From positions 62,001 to 126,000 of the forward strand of contig JACERY010000001.1 of assembly GCA_013912105.1 (NCBI GenBank): a stretch of 64,000 bases of DNA, written 5' to 3'. Below are positions 28,456 through 36,832 of the stretch, in pieces. The number at the start of each line of letters is the position of its first letter. Positions within the stretch are counted from its first letter, which is position 1. The notes under the pieces were generated by a model. That model did no database searches and had not been told where the DNA came from. It saw only the letters and a program-made list of their open reading frames with translations. The position numbers were made by a program, and so were the translations under genes. This stretch comes from Acidimicrobiales bacterium (lineage in GTDB: Bacteria > Actinomycetota > Acidimicrobiia > Acidimicrobiales > UBA8592).

Positions 28456-29238
28456 ATGACGAATGAAGCAATAGGTGACATCCTCACCTCAACAACAAAC
28501 GACATCGGTACCTTAACCATCTCGAATCCCAAACTTCGCAACGCAATGAACCTAGCAATGTACAAAAAAGTGCCATCTGCAGTCGATTCCTTAATTGCAT
28601 CTGGAGTGAAGGTAATTGTGGTCCGTGGAGCTGGAGATGACGCTTTCGGAGCCGGTTCAGACATTTCCGAATTTGAAACCCTACGAACCCCTGACAACGC
28701 ACATGCTTACGATGACGCTGAAGCTGACGCCCACGAATCAATCGAAAAGAGTCCAGTTCCAACTATTGCCATGATTAACGGGCCCTGTCGCGGAGGCGGG
28801 TTAGCTATCGCTCTGGCATGCGACCTGCGCTACGCAAGCGACACCGCCACTTTCGCTGCTCCCCCAGCAAAGCTAGGGATCGCCTTCCCGCACCCAGCTG
28901 TTAAAGCACTAGCAAAAACCATTGGAGACGCACACGCCCGCTACCTTCTCCTCACAGCAACAACCATTGATGCCAAAGAGGCATCCCGAATAGGGCTCCT
29001 CCATCACGTCACTAGCAGCTCATCGCTTACCACAACTGTTGCTGAGCTAACAGCACAAATCTGCAAACTCGCCCCCCAGTCGCTAACAGCGGCGAAAGTC
29101 AGCCTTGCAGCGGTCAAAAGCCATACAAGCAGCACTGAAGTGCAAAACGCCATCAAGAAATGCTACGAAAGTGACGATTACCAAGAAGGAATCACAGCTT
29201 TCTTAGAGAAACGCAGCCCTGACTTTAACGGCACATAA
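28456..29238 (+). CDS. Enoyl-CoA hydratase/isomerase (crotonase) superfamily protein lacking the usual catalytic Glu
   Basis: A crotonase-fold protein of 260 residues. The oxyanion hole is seen in GAGSDISEF and NGPCRGGGLAIALACDLRYAS. In canonical hydratases one Glu precedes LG (PExxLG) and another follows. Here the segment reads FAAPPAKLGIAFPHPAV, so both Glu positions are replaced. The protein is therefore unlikely to hydrate enoyl-CoA in the classical way, and may be an isomerase, decarboxylase or thioesterase of the family. The gene sits 22 bases after the L,D-transpeptidase gene and 50 bases before an unknown gene, all in the same direction, so one transcript is likely. Its C-rich codon use differs from most other genes in the window. 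Confidence 0.82.
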   Translation: MTNEAIGDILTSTTNDIGTLTISNPKLRNAMNLAMYKKVPSAVDSLIASGVKVIVVRGAGDDAFGAGSDISEFETLRTPDNAHAYDDAEADAHESIEKSPVPTIAMINGPCRGGGLAIALACDLRYASDTATFAAPPAKLGIAFPHPAVKALAKTIGDAHARYLLLTATTIDAKEASRIGLLHHVTSSSSLTTTVAELTAQICKLAPQSLTAAKVSLAAVKSHTSSTEVQNAIKKCYESDDYQEGITAFLEKRSPDFNGT

Positions 29239-29287
29239 GTCAGAAATCTGCTACACCATAAGAAGAACCAAAGGAAGGCACAACCCA

Positions 29288-30091
29288 ATGAACGACTACC
29301 CAGTACGAACGGGAAGCATGCTCTACACACTCGTAGACCCAAACAAAGGACATGAGGTCGCATACAACCGATGGTACGAACGCGACCACTTCTATGCAGG
29401 ATGCCTGATTGGCCCATGGCTTTTTGCAGGGAAACGATGGGTAGCGACACGCGACCTTAAAGATCTCCGTTTCCCTGAAGACAGCAACGTCACAACTCCC
29501 GTTGACAGAGGTTCATACTTAGCTACTTACTTTGTCCTAGAAGGAAAACACGACGAACATTTCAAATGGGCAGCCGAACAAGTCTGGGACCTCTACGCCA
29601 ATGATCGCGGATTCCCCGAACGTCAACACGCGCACACCGTCATGTTCAACACTCCTTGGGCCTTCTACCGTGATGCAGAACATGTACCCATTGAACTCTC
29701 CTTCGATCATCCCTATAAAGGACTTGGGAATATCTTCCTCGACCGAACAGAAGGAAGTACCGAAAGTGAATTGCAGGATTTCCTCCGCTTAGAAGCCCTT
29801 CCCTCGCTTCTCTCAGAAGACTCCCCTGTCGCGTCTTGCGTGAATTGGAAACCAATACCTCGCAACGACGATATCGACGGGAATGCACCAATGGACCTCG
29901 GGTCGCCAACCGGCAACGAAGAACGAACTAATCAAATGTTCTTCCTCGAAGAAGATCCAAGAGAGATCTGGGACCTATTTCGAAACTATGCTCAATTAGT
30001 AAACAATTCCGGACTTGCTACCGTAGCCCTAGCAGCCCCGTTCATCCCTACAATCGTCGGAACTGACACCTACACAGATCAACTCTGGTAA
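29288..30091 (+). CDS. Conserved hypothetical protein, EthD-like N-terminus
   Basis: An unrecognised cytoplasmic protein of 267 residues. The first half contains MLYTLVDPNKGHEVAYNRWYERDHFYAG in two consecutive stretches, followed by GPWLFAGKRWVATRDLKDLRFP. A Trp-Tyr-Glu-x-Asp-His segment following a beta strand is reminiscent of dimeric alpha/beta-barrel (EthD-like) proteins in which a small protein binds or modifies an aromatic or acyl ligand. The second half repeats a similar strand pattern (MFFLEEDPREIWDLFRNYAQLV), which may indicate two fused barrels. There is no signal peptide. A ribosome-binding site (AAAGGAAGG) precedes the ATG. It is probably co-transcribed with the crotonase-fold gene, so a role in acyl-CoA or polyketide metabolism is possible. 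Its end overlaps the convergent HD gene by 13 bases. Confidence 0.7.
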   Translation: MNDYPVRTGSMLYTLVDPNKGHEVAYNRWYERDHFYAGCLIGPWLFAGKRWVATRDLKDLRFPEDSNVTTPVDRGSYLATYFVLEGKHDEHFKWAAEQVWDLYANDRGFPERQHAHTVMFNTPWAFYRDAEHVPIELSFDHPYKGLGNIFLDRTEGSTESELQDFLRLEALPSLLSEDSPVASCVNWKPIPRNDDIDGNAPMDLGSPTGNEERTNQMFFLEEDPREIWDLFRNYAQLVNNSGLATVALAAPFIPTIVGTDTYTDQLW

Positions 30092-30861
30092 CTACTCCAC
30101 CATTCATCTAGTTTCAATTCTGTAGCCTCACGGTCAAGATCAGGATAAGCCCGTCGCAATTCCAACAAGAACTTAATAGCCTTACCCACCTCAGGGCCGG
30201 GCCCTAGCCCAAGTCGTTCCATAACTTCGTCGCCATCAATCAGAGGACGCTCAGCAGCCCGTCTGTCAGCTTCAGCCAATTCACCTATACGCTTCTCAAG
30301 ATCATCCACATGATATTGAATTTCTTGATGAATGTAATTATGCCGAGAAGTACAATCTGAGCGAACCAGCATATTTAACTTACCAAGCAGATGACCTGCA
30401 TCTCGGGCGTACCGACGAACAGCAGCATCTCCCCAACCATCGGCATAACCTTTAAATCGCCCTGAAAGACGAACGATTTCAGATACATCCTTAACTACAT
30501 TCTCAGCGTAACCCAAAGCTCGTAACCTTTTCTTTGTAATTTTCGCACCAACAACTTCATGGTGACGAAAGGTTACTCCACCATGTTTAAATGAACGCGT
30601 CGCCGGCTTCCCAATATCATGAAACAATGCTGCCAAACGCACGACAAGATCATCAGGAGTTTTCGCAGTTACTGCAATAGTGTGAGATAAGACTTCTTTA
30701 TGTTGATGAATAGGATCCTGCTCCAGCCTTAACGCAGGCAACTCTGGAAGGATCACATCTGCAAGTCCTGTATTCACGAACTCCCACAATGCAGCAACTA
30801 CATCATCGGCAAGAAGAGCATTATCTAGAATGCTTCGCTGTTCATCAATACTAAGTTTCAT
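30079..30861 (-). CDS. Stand-alone HD domain related to the C-terminal half of the CCA-adding enzyme
   Basis: A 260-residue protein whose whole length matches the HD/RNA-binding half of actinobacterial CCA tRNA nucleotidyltransferase (PcnA). Visible parts are VNTGLADVILPEL, the metal-binding HD motif in LAALFHDIGKPATRSF preceded by VLSHTIAV, FRHHEVVGAKITKKRLRALG, and the C-terminal PLIDGDEVMERLGLGPGPEVG. The N-terminal nucleotidyltransferase head (GGxVRD and DxD) is absent. The frame starts at ATG 30861 and rpmG lies immediately upstream, so the head is not present out of frame next to it. It could be a genuine HD phosphohydrolase or a tRNA-end repair subunit working with a separate head elsewhere. 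Confidence 0.8.
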   Translation of the reverse strand: MKLSIDEQRSILDNALLADDVVAALWEFVNTGLADVILPELPALRLEQDPIHQHKEVLSHTIAVTAKTPDDLVVRLAALFHDIGKPATRSFKHGGVTFRHHEVVGAKITKKRLRALGYAENVVKDVSEIVRLSGRFKGYADGWGDAAVRRYARDAGHLLGKLNMLVRSDCTSRHNYIHQEIQYHVDDLEKRIGELAEADRRAAERPLIDGDEVMERLGLGPGPEVGKAIKFLLELRRAYPDLDREATELKLDEWWSSYQS

Positions 30862-30881
30862 GCCATCCGGCAGAGAAGAAA

Positions 30882-31049
30882 TTACTTCTCTTCCTTGAAA
30901 ATAACGTGCTTTCGCACAACAGGATCATACTTTTTCAGTTCAATCCTGTCGCGTGTATTAACTTTATTTTTATTCGTCACATAGGTATAGCCAGTTCCAG
31001 CAGTGGACTTGAGCTTAATCACTGGACGCTTATCACTTCCTGCGGGCAT
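30882..31049 (-). CDS. rpmG: 50S ribosomal protein L33 (cysteine-free form)
   Basis: A 55-residue ribosomal protein too short for most frame searches. It reads [20 protein letters not shown], then [20 protein letters not shown], then [15 protein letters not shown]. This aligns along its length with L33 of the E. coli type. It has no cysteines, so it is the zinc-independent (C-minus) form. The start ATG shares a base with the rpmB stop (TGATG), giving translational coupling to L28. The stop lies 20 bases before the HD-domain gene. Confidence 0.95.
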   Translation of the reverse strand: MPAGSDKRPVIKLKSTAGTGYTYVTNKNKVNTRDRIELKKYDPVVRKHVIFKEEK

Positions 31050-31285
31050 CAGACTTTCTCCCCTCGCCTACGGATATCTGCCAAAACACTTTCAATGCCA
31101 TTCTTGTTAATGGTTTTTATGCCTTTGGCACTGACCGTCAAGGTAACCCAACGTTTTTCATTAGGAACCCAAAATCGTTTAATCTGGATATTCGGATTCC
31201 AACGACGACGGGTTTTTCTATGTGAATGAGATACGTTATTCCCAAAAGCTGGCTTACGCCCAGTAACTTGACAAATCTTAGACAT
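31049..31285 (-). CDS. rpmB: 50S ribosomal protein L28 (zinc-independent form)
   Basis: A 78-residue ribosomal protein beginning [20 protein letters not shown], with [19 protein letters not shown] in the middle and a RRRGEKV tail. The start is ATG at 31285, preceded by an in-frame GTG that would add one residue. Only one Cys is present, so the two CxxC pairs of the zinc-binding form are missing. In several Actinobacteria a C-minus rpmB-rpmG pair is the Zur-controlled spare set. Whether this genome has another copy cannot be seen here, and no Zur-like palindrome is evident upstream. Confidence 0.95.
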   Translation of the reverse strand: MSKICQVTGRKPAFGNNVSHSHRKTRRRWNPNIQIKRFWVPNEKRWVTLTVSAKGIKTINKNGIESVLADIRRRGEKV

Positions 31286-31346
31286 CACGTGATTCTAGCC
31301 ACCGGTTTACACTTCCGCACCATCGACTAGAGATATATCCGTTTAA

Positions 31347-31673
31347 AGAAGGCGAAGAAAAACCTGTAATGTTGAGAGTATCGTGGGAGCATGGAACCGT
31401 TTTGATTTGATCATTGGCGCTCCAGGCGAAACCATCAACGGACACACAAACACTTGAGTAGCACACATTCTCTTCGGAACTACAAACGGAATGGGCGCAA
31501 CATGCAACGAACTTCTCCACGTCGACCAAGACGCTTTCACAGGAAATGCTAAAACCAACGGACCATTTGGAACGGCTCTTCTAATCATCGAAGATGACCT
31601 CATTATAGGGTCACCAGGTGCCTCCATCTCAGGAGCAGCAGGCGCTGGAGCCATCTACTGCTTATCACAATAG
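31347..31673 (+). pseudogene. Relic of an FG-GAP (integrin-alpha-like) repeat protein
   Basis: This lies in the only longer gap without an intact gene (31286-31677). In one frame the sequence encodes RFDLIIGAPGETINGHTNT, a TGA at 31437-31439, then VAHILFGTTNG, and later GPFGTALLI with EDDLIIGSPGASISGAAGAG before a stop at 31671. FG-GAP blades have the pattern DLIIGAPG followed by a Gly and xVxxxFG, so the TGA sits where a Gly codon (GGA) is expected and looks like a point nonsense mutation. There is no start codon with a ribosome-binding site and the upstream part is missing. It is the decayed 3' end of a larger cell-surface gene. Confidence 0.65.
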
Positions 31674-31677
31674 TTAG

Positions 31678-34600
31678 TTAGCTATGGAGTTGTTTCGAAA
31701 GCAGCGACAGGTCCTCCAAAAACTTCTTTGACCTTTCCAATTTTATATGCTCAAACCCCCGTACATTCTGTGGCAAGGCAGCAAGAGTAAGAACTTGATC
31801 AAAATTGTTTTCAGTTAAAACCTTGAGTGCTTCACCTATCTCTTTTTGATATTCGTCGCGTATCTGGCGTTCTATTTTCCGAATTTCTGCATAACCAAAA
31901 AGGTCAAACCTAGTCCCGCGGATTGCTTTAGCTTTGGATAGCAGCCTCATGACAGGTAATGCTAAGCCATACGGTACTTTTAGTTTACGATTGAGACCCA
32001 TTGAACGAAGAAATGGAGGGTGAAAATGCCAAGTCGCTTTGCCAGAACTTTGAGGCATCCCAAGCATTTCATGCTTTATTTCAGGCAATATGAAAAGCCG
32101 CGCAACCTCGTACTCGTCTTTATACGTGATTAATTTATGCATGTTACGAACAACTGTCTCAATAAGCTCTACAAAGCTTTTTTTATTTGATAGTTCCTTG
32201 GAGCGTTCAACAGTCTCCGCAACAATACTCAGGTAACCTTCAGCACATTTTTGGTTTTGATACTCAATAATATCTGAATAAAAAAAACTAACTAGTTGAA
32301 TTATCTCCGAAGAAAGGCCCGCCGTTGCAAATTTCGTTTCTAAATCATTTGGAAGGAATAATTCTGCTTTTATGGGAGCTTCAGGCGGATCTTCCATTTG
32401 GCTATTTATGGATTCAGGATTTTCTGCCCATTTGCGCCCTAAACGAAAAGCCAGAATATTGCGATCTACTGCAACTCCATTTAGAGAAATTGCTTCCTCA
32501 AAGAATCCAGGCTCTATAGGTATTACTCCTCTCTGGACAGCTACCCCAAGAAGAAAAATATTAGATGAGGTAGCTTCTCCCAATAGGTTCTCGCATATTT
32601 TGGCAGCATCCACATAAACATTTTCCGACGCTTTTGTTCTTGTCTCTACTCGTTTAATTAAATCTCGTTTATTTGGGAGTTCTTTAAATGGTTTGCCAAC
32701 CATCGAGCCAGTAGGTGTTTCAGATTGTGATGCTACGAGCACAGTATGTTCTTTTCTAGAAACTTCAAGAGCTGTATCACTAGCTGCTACTAATAAGTCA
32801 AAACCTAAAATTACATCAGCACTTTGATGCGTGAGGAGATTTGAAGGACGCGCTTGCCCTCGAGTTATGCGGACATCACTCATAACCGGTCCCGCTTTTT
32901 GCGATAATCCCGTTTGGTCTAGGCCTCGTACTTCAAAACCATCAAGCATTGCTGCAGTAGCAAAAATTTGCGCTGTTGTAACTACTCCTGTTCCACCTAT
33001 TCCTGCCATCCGAAGATCTAAGCTCTCAGCCTTTACTTGTGGGACTGGTTTAGGAAGATCCTTTAAATCGATAACTACTTTATTTCTTAATTTCTTAGCA
33101 TCTTGGTCAATTTCAATAGTTAAAAAACTGGGGCAATCCCCTTTCAAACAAGATTTATCAAAATTACAAGATTCTTGATCAATAACAGTCTTAGCCCCAA
33201 ACGGAGTTTCTTTTGATTGGACAGAAAGACAATTAGAAACTTCGCCGCAATCGCCGCATGCTTCACAGATCCTATGATTTATCATTATGCGAAAGTCGGG
33301 TTTTTCGATAAGCCCGCGTTTTCTTGACCGCCTTAACTCAGCAGCGCAATGCTGATCATGGATTAGGACTGTCACTCCCGAAATATTTGCCATTGTTTCT
33401 TGAGCTTCGATGATACGACTGCGATCCCATACGGCAACATCATCCGGAACAGATAGATCTTTGTAACGAAGGACGTCTTCCGTGGTAATGATAATTTTTG
33501 CAACCCCTTGTGCAAGTAAGATCTTAGTTACTTCTTCAATTCCTAGCATTCCCTTTGGATCCTGTCCTCCAGTCATAGCAATTGTCCCATTAAAAAGAAG
33601 TTTGAATGTAATATTGCTTCCTGCTGCTATCGCCGACTGAATTGTGAGTTGGCCAGAATGGAAATAGGTTCCGTCCCCGATGTTCTGAAGAAAATGATCT
33701 CGTTTAAGAAAAGGTTCCATGCCTATCCAGTGCATTCCTTCATTTCCCATAGCGGTGACGCCAGCAATATCACCAACTCGGTCTTCATCCATTAGCAAAA
33801 CCATTGTGTGGCATCCTATCCCTGCTCCGATTAAAGAGTTCTCGGGAGCTTTAGTGCTTGCATTGTGAGGACACCCTGAGCAAAAATATGGACTCCGTTG
33901 AGTGGCTAGTGGAATAAGATTCCTCTCTTTCTCAGTACGTTGAGGAGGAATTAATTTATCTGAAATTCTTAATGCCAACCGCTCATATAAACCCTTGACC
34001 ATAACATCAGCATTTAAGATGCCGTGGCTAGGCATAAGCGTTCGACCATCAGGATGATTTTTGCCCATAACTCGGGGCTGATGGGAACTTCCATAAAGCG
34101 CATCCTTCACTAGCCATTCGGCAGTTGGGTTCTTCTCCTCTATGACAATTATCTCTTCAAGGCCGCGAGCAAATTTTCTTATATTCTCCGGGTCAAAAGG
34201 TATCGGAAGTTGCAAATATAATAATCTAATTCCTGCGGCTTCTATATCGTGCTCGGTTCGTAAACCAATATTATGAAGGGCGTGCCGCATTTCTCGATAG
34301 GTGAAACCGCTAGCAATTAATCCAATCCAAGCATCAGAAGGATCTACGGTAGTTGGATTTAACTTGTTAGCAACCGTATATCGGCGAACTAGTTCGGAGC
34401 GTACCATTCGTAGATCTTTTTCTATTGCTAGATTATTTGGTGGAAGCAGTTTTGCATCTGGTCGGTGATGATATGGCATTCCATCAATGGTCAAATCTGG
34501 AACTTTCGGCGAAACTATCGTTGATGAAAGATCAACAGTTCCGCTTCCATCAGCAACTGCCGCAACTATTTTAAGTGCTGTCCAAGCTCCAGTAATCCTA

Positions 34601-35172
34601 CTCAAAGATATAGCGTGCATGCCCAAAGTAAGGACATCCTTGACATCACCTGGATACAGAATCGGCATGTGGAGATCAACGAGCGAAGCATCGGAACTTG
34701 AGGGCAATGTAGAGCTTTTCGCTGCAGGGTCATCACCAACAATCGCTACTGCTCCGCCATTTCTGGAAGTTCCAGTAAAGACTGCGTGCCGAAGCGCATC
34801 TCCGGCCCGATCTAAACCAGGGGCCTTCCCGTACCACAACCCAAATATTCCGTCATAATTACAATCGGGCTGCTCAGCCGCTAATTGACTTCCCATTACT
34901 GCTGTTGCGGCATGTTCTTCATTTAAAACTGGACGGTGAATTATCGGAAGGTCAGTGACAAGAGATTTTGCTTTGTCAATTTCAAAATTTAAACCTGCAA
35001 GTGGGGAACCTGGGTATCCTGCAAGAAAAGCCGCTGTATTCAAACCTCTCTGCTTATCGGCACGGAGTTGTTGAATCGGAAGCCGAGCAAGAGCTTGAAC
35101 TCCCGTAAGAAAAACTGAACCAGAATTCTTTACATAGCGGTCGCTGATCTTATATTCGTTAGAATCCAGCAT
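31678..35172 (-). CDS. Indolepyruvate:ferredoxin oxidoreductase, fused subunits
   Basis: A large 1164-residue thiamine-diphosphate-dependent 2-oxoacid:acceptor oxidoreductase. It converts aryl-2-oxoacids from transamination of aromatic amino acids to acyl-CoA plus CO2. Order of domains: the pyrimidine-binding domain from LTGVQALARLPIQQ to about 400; the TPP-binding domain with YFCSGCPHNAST, GIGCHTMV and GDGTYFHSGQLTIQSA (about 425-640); a short ferredoxin-like segment with ICEACGDCGEVSNC and SCLKGDC; and the gamma-like domain from LRMAGIGGTGVVTTAQIFATAA. Single-chain versions are typical of aerobic bacteria. It stands alone on its strand, so its electron acceptor is not indicated. Confidence 0.92.
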   Translation of the reverse strand: MLDSNEYKISDRYVKNSGSVFLTGVQALARLPIQQLRADKQRGLNTAAFLAGYPGSPLAGLNFEIDKAKSLVTDLPIIHRPVLNEEHAATAVMGSQLAAEQPDCNYDGIFGLWYGKAPGLDRAGDALRHAVFTGTSRNGGAVAIVGDDPAAKSSTLPSSSDASLVDLHMPILYPGDVKDVLTLGMHAISLSRITGAWTALKIVAAVADGSGTVDLSSTIVSPKVPDLTIDGMPYHHRPDAKLLPPNNLAIEKDLRMVRSELVRRYTVANKLNPTTVDPSDAWIGLIASGFTYREMRHALHNIGLRTEHDIEAAGIRLLYLQLPIPFDPENIRKFARGLEEIIVIEEKNPTAEWLVKDALYGSSHQPRVMGKNHPDGRTLMPSHGILNADVMVKGLYERLALRISDKLIPPQRTEKERNLIPLATQRSPYFCSGCPHNASTKAPENSLIGAGIGCHTMVLLMDEDRVGDIAGVTAMGNEGMHWIGMEPFLKRDHFLQNIGDGTYFHSGQLTIQSAIAAGSNITFKLLFNGTIAMTGGQDPKGMLGIEEVTKILLAQGVAKIIITTEDVLRYKDLSVPDDVAVWDRSRIIEAQETMANISGVTVLIHDQHCAAELRRSRKRGLIEKPDFRIMINHRICEACGDCGEVSNCLSVQSKETPFGAKTVIDQESCNFDKSCLKGDCPSFLTIEIDQDAKKLRNKVVIDLKDLPKPVPQVKAESLDLRMAGIGGTGVVTTAQIFATAAMLDGFEVRGLDQTGLSQKAGPVMSDVRITRGQARPSNLLTHQSADVILGFDLLVAASDTALEVSRKEHTVLVASQSETPTGSMVGKPFKELPNKRDLIKRVETRTKASENVYVDAAKICENLLGEATSSNIFLLGVAVQRGVIPIEPGFFEEAISLNGVAVDRNILAFRLGRKWAENPESINSQMEDPPEAPIKAELFLPNDLETKFATAGLSSEIIQLVSFFYSDIIEYQNQKCAEGYLSIVAETVERSKELSNKKSFVELIETVVRNMHKLITYKDEYEVARLFILPEIKHEMLGMPQSSGKATWHFHPPFLRSMGLNRKLKVPYGLALPVMRLLSKAKAIRGTRFDLFGYAEIRKIERQIRDEYQKEIGEALKVLTENNFDQVLTLAALPQNVRGFEHIKLERSKKFLEDLSLLSKQLHS

Positions 35173-35274
35173 CGATATCCCGTCTGTTATGAGAATTGAT
35201 TAACGATCTCACATGCAGTCTCTCATATTCCAAGGAGGTGTGTGCCATTTTCCACAATTATTGCAGGAGATTTG

Positions 35275-35348
35275 CGCCCTCGACAGGAATCGAACCTGTG
35301 GCCTACCGCTTAGGAGGCGGTCGCTCTATCCTACTGAGCTACGAGGGC
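35275..35348 (-). tRNA. tRNA-Arg (anticodon CCU)
   Basis: Read on the minus strand the sequence folds as a complete cloverleaf. The acceptor stem GCCCTCG pairs with CGAGGGC. The D arm holds AGCTCAGTAGGATAGAGC. The anticodon stem ACCGC/GCGGT encloses the loop CTCCTAA with anticodon CCT. The T arm is CAGGTTCGATTCCTG. The discriminator base is G and the CCA tail is not encoded. CCU reads the AGG codon. The gene lies between the indolepyruvate oxidoreductase and cysS. Confidence 0.95.
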
Positions 35349-35465
35349 AATGAGGAGAGGATACTAGGGCTTCAGGATCTTGACTTAAGTAAAAGAAACT
35401 TCCTTGGAAACTAAGAAATGGCTCAAAGCGCCACCATTGTCAATTTGTTACCTATGCTTTTAGTG

Positions 35466-36824
35466 ATGCAGATACACGACACTATGGAAAACCAGCTCGT
35501 TGAGCTGAATCTAAGAGAACCAGGGAAAGTTTCTATCTACGCGTGTGGGCCGACTGTATATGACGTCCCCCATCTTGGGCATGCGAGGACTGCGCTTACA
35601 TATGATATTTTAAAACGGTACTTAGAGTGGCAAGGATACGAGACACAACTTGTTAGCAATATCACCGACATAGATGACAAGATAATTAACCGTTCATCTG
35701 AAGAAGGAATTTCTGAAACAGAATTAGCTGCAACATATACAGCTATCTATATAGAACAACTTCGAGAGTTCGGAATTCAAGATCCCGACTCTAGACCACG
35801 GGCAACTGAATACGTTTCTGAAATGATCGAAATTATTGAACAATTGATCATCAAAGAAGCGGCATATGAAATTGCCGGAAACGGTATCTATTTTGATGTC
35901 AGCCAATTTGAAACATATGGGTCTTTAGTTCACAGAACCGCTGAAGAACTTCGAGAAAGTGCGCGAGGCCGCATCACAGTCGACGAACAGAAAAATGACC
36001 CATTAGATTTCGCATTATGGAAATCAGCAAAACCGGGAGAGCCCTCTTGGGGCAGCCCATGGGGGCCAGGAAGACCCGGATGGCATATTGAATGTGTCGC
36101 TATGTCATTAGACCTTTTGGGAGCTGATTTTGATATTCATGGAGGCGGTTCAGATCTAGCTTTTCCCCATCATGAAAATGAGCGGGTTGAATCAGAAGCA
36201 GCCGGTCATGCTTTCGCTCGACACTGGATGCATAGCGGAATGCTAAACGTGAGCGGTGAGAAAATGTCGAAATCTTTAGGGAATTTCCAAACTCTTGGCG
36301 ATGCGATGTCACGTTATGGAGCTAGGCCATTGCGACTTGCGATGCTACAAGCACATTACCGATCTTTAATGGAACTATCAGATGAGACAATGGCAGGAGC
36401 TTCTGGCGGCATAGAACGCATAGATGCTTTCTTCCGCCGCATGCTAGGAGCTGGAATATTGCCAGGAACTACTAGTGTTGAAGTTAAAGAGAAGTTTGCT
36501 CAAGCAATGGGCTTAGACCTTGGTACTCCTGATGCTCTTGGCATTATTTTTGAAACTATAACTGCAGGAAATAGTGCTATTGATAGCGAAGAAACCGACA
36601 TTGCATCAACAGCTTTAGCGACAGTAACTGAGTTACTAGAGGTCCTAGGCCTATCTCAGGTTCGGAACAGTACAAACGATGAGATTGATGCCCTTGTCTC
36701 TGCCCGACAAGAAGCTCGAGAAATGAAAGAATTTGATGAAGCTGACAGAATCAGAGACGAACTGCAATCTAGAGGCATTGAGATTGAAGACACAGCTAAC
36801 GGACCTATCTGGAGATATGTCTAA
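35466..36824 (+). CDS. cysS: Cysteinyl-tRNA synthetase
   Basis: Class I aminoacyl-tRNA synthetase of 452 residues with the start used here. Motifs are the zinc-binding ACGPTVYD, the HIGH variant HLGHAR, WHIECVAMS, the zinc ligands in GGGSDLAFPHHENE, and the KMSKS loop EKMSKSLGNF. The C-terminal anticodon domain ends with a helix typical for CysRS, so this is not the shorter mycothiol enzyme MshC. An ATG at 35418 would add 16 hydrophobic residues not found in the family. ATG at 35466, giving MQIHDTMENQLVELN, fits the normal N-terminus better. The gene is convergent with rlmB, a common actinobacterial neighbour. Confidence 0.93.
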   Translation: MQIHDTMENQLVELNLREPGKVSIYACGPTVYDVPHLGHARTALTYDILKRYLEWQGYETQLVSNITDIDDKIINRSSEEGISETELAATYTAIYIEQLREFGIQDPDSRPRATEYVSEMIEIIEQLIIKEAAYEIAGNGIYFDVSQFETYGSLVHRTAEELRESARGRITVDEQKNDPLDFALWKSAKPGEPSWGSPWGPGRPGWHIECVAMSLDLLGADFDIHGGGSDLAFPHHENERVESEAAGHAFARHWMHSGMLNVSGEKMSKSLGNFQTLGDAMSRYGARPLRLAMLQAHYRSLMELSDETMAGASGGIERIDAFFRRMLGAGILPGTTSVEVKEKFAQAMGLDLGTPDALGIIFETITAGNSAIDSEETDIASTALATVTELLEVLGLSQVRNSTNDEIDALVSARQEAREMKEFDEADRIRDELQSRGIEIEDTANGPIWRYV

Positions 36825-36832
36825 TCAAGTTC

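Noticed and set aside
31437..31439. A second in-frame TGA, considered as another selenocysteine codon
   Set aside because: The expected residue is Gly of an FG-GAP motif and not Cys, no SECIS-like hairpin follows within 40 bases, and the frame lacks a start.
35418..35465. Extended N-terminus for cysteinyl-tRNA synthetase from ATG 35418
   Set aside because: The additional 16 residues are hydrophobic and absent from the family; the catalytic N-terminus fits ATG 35466.
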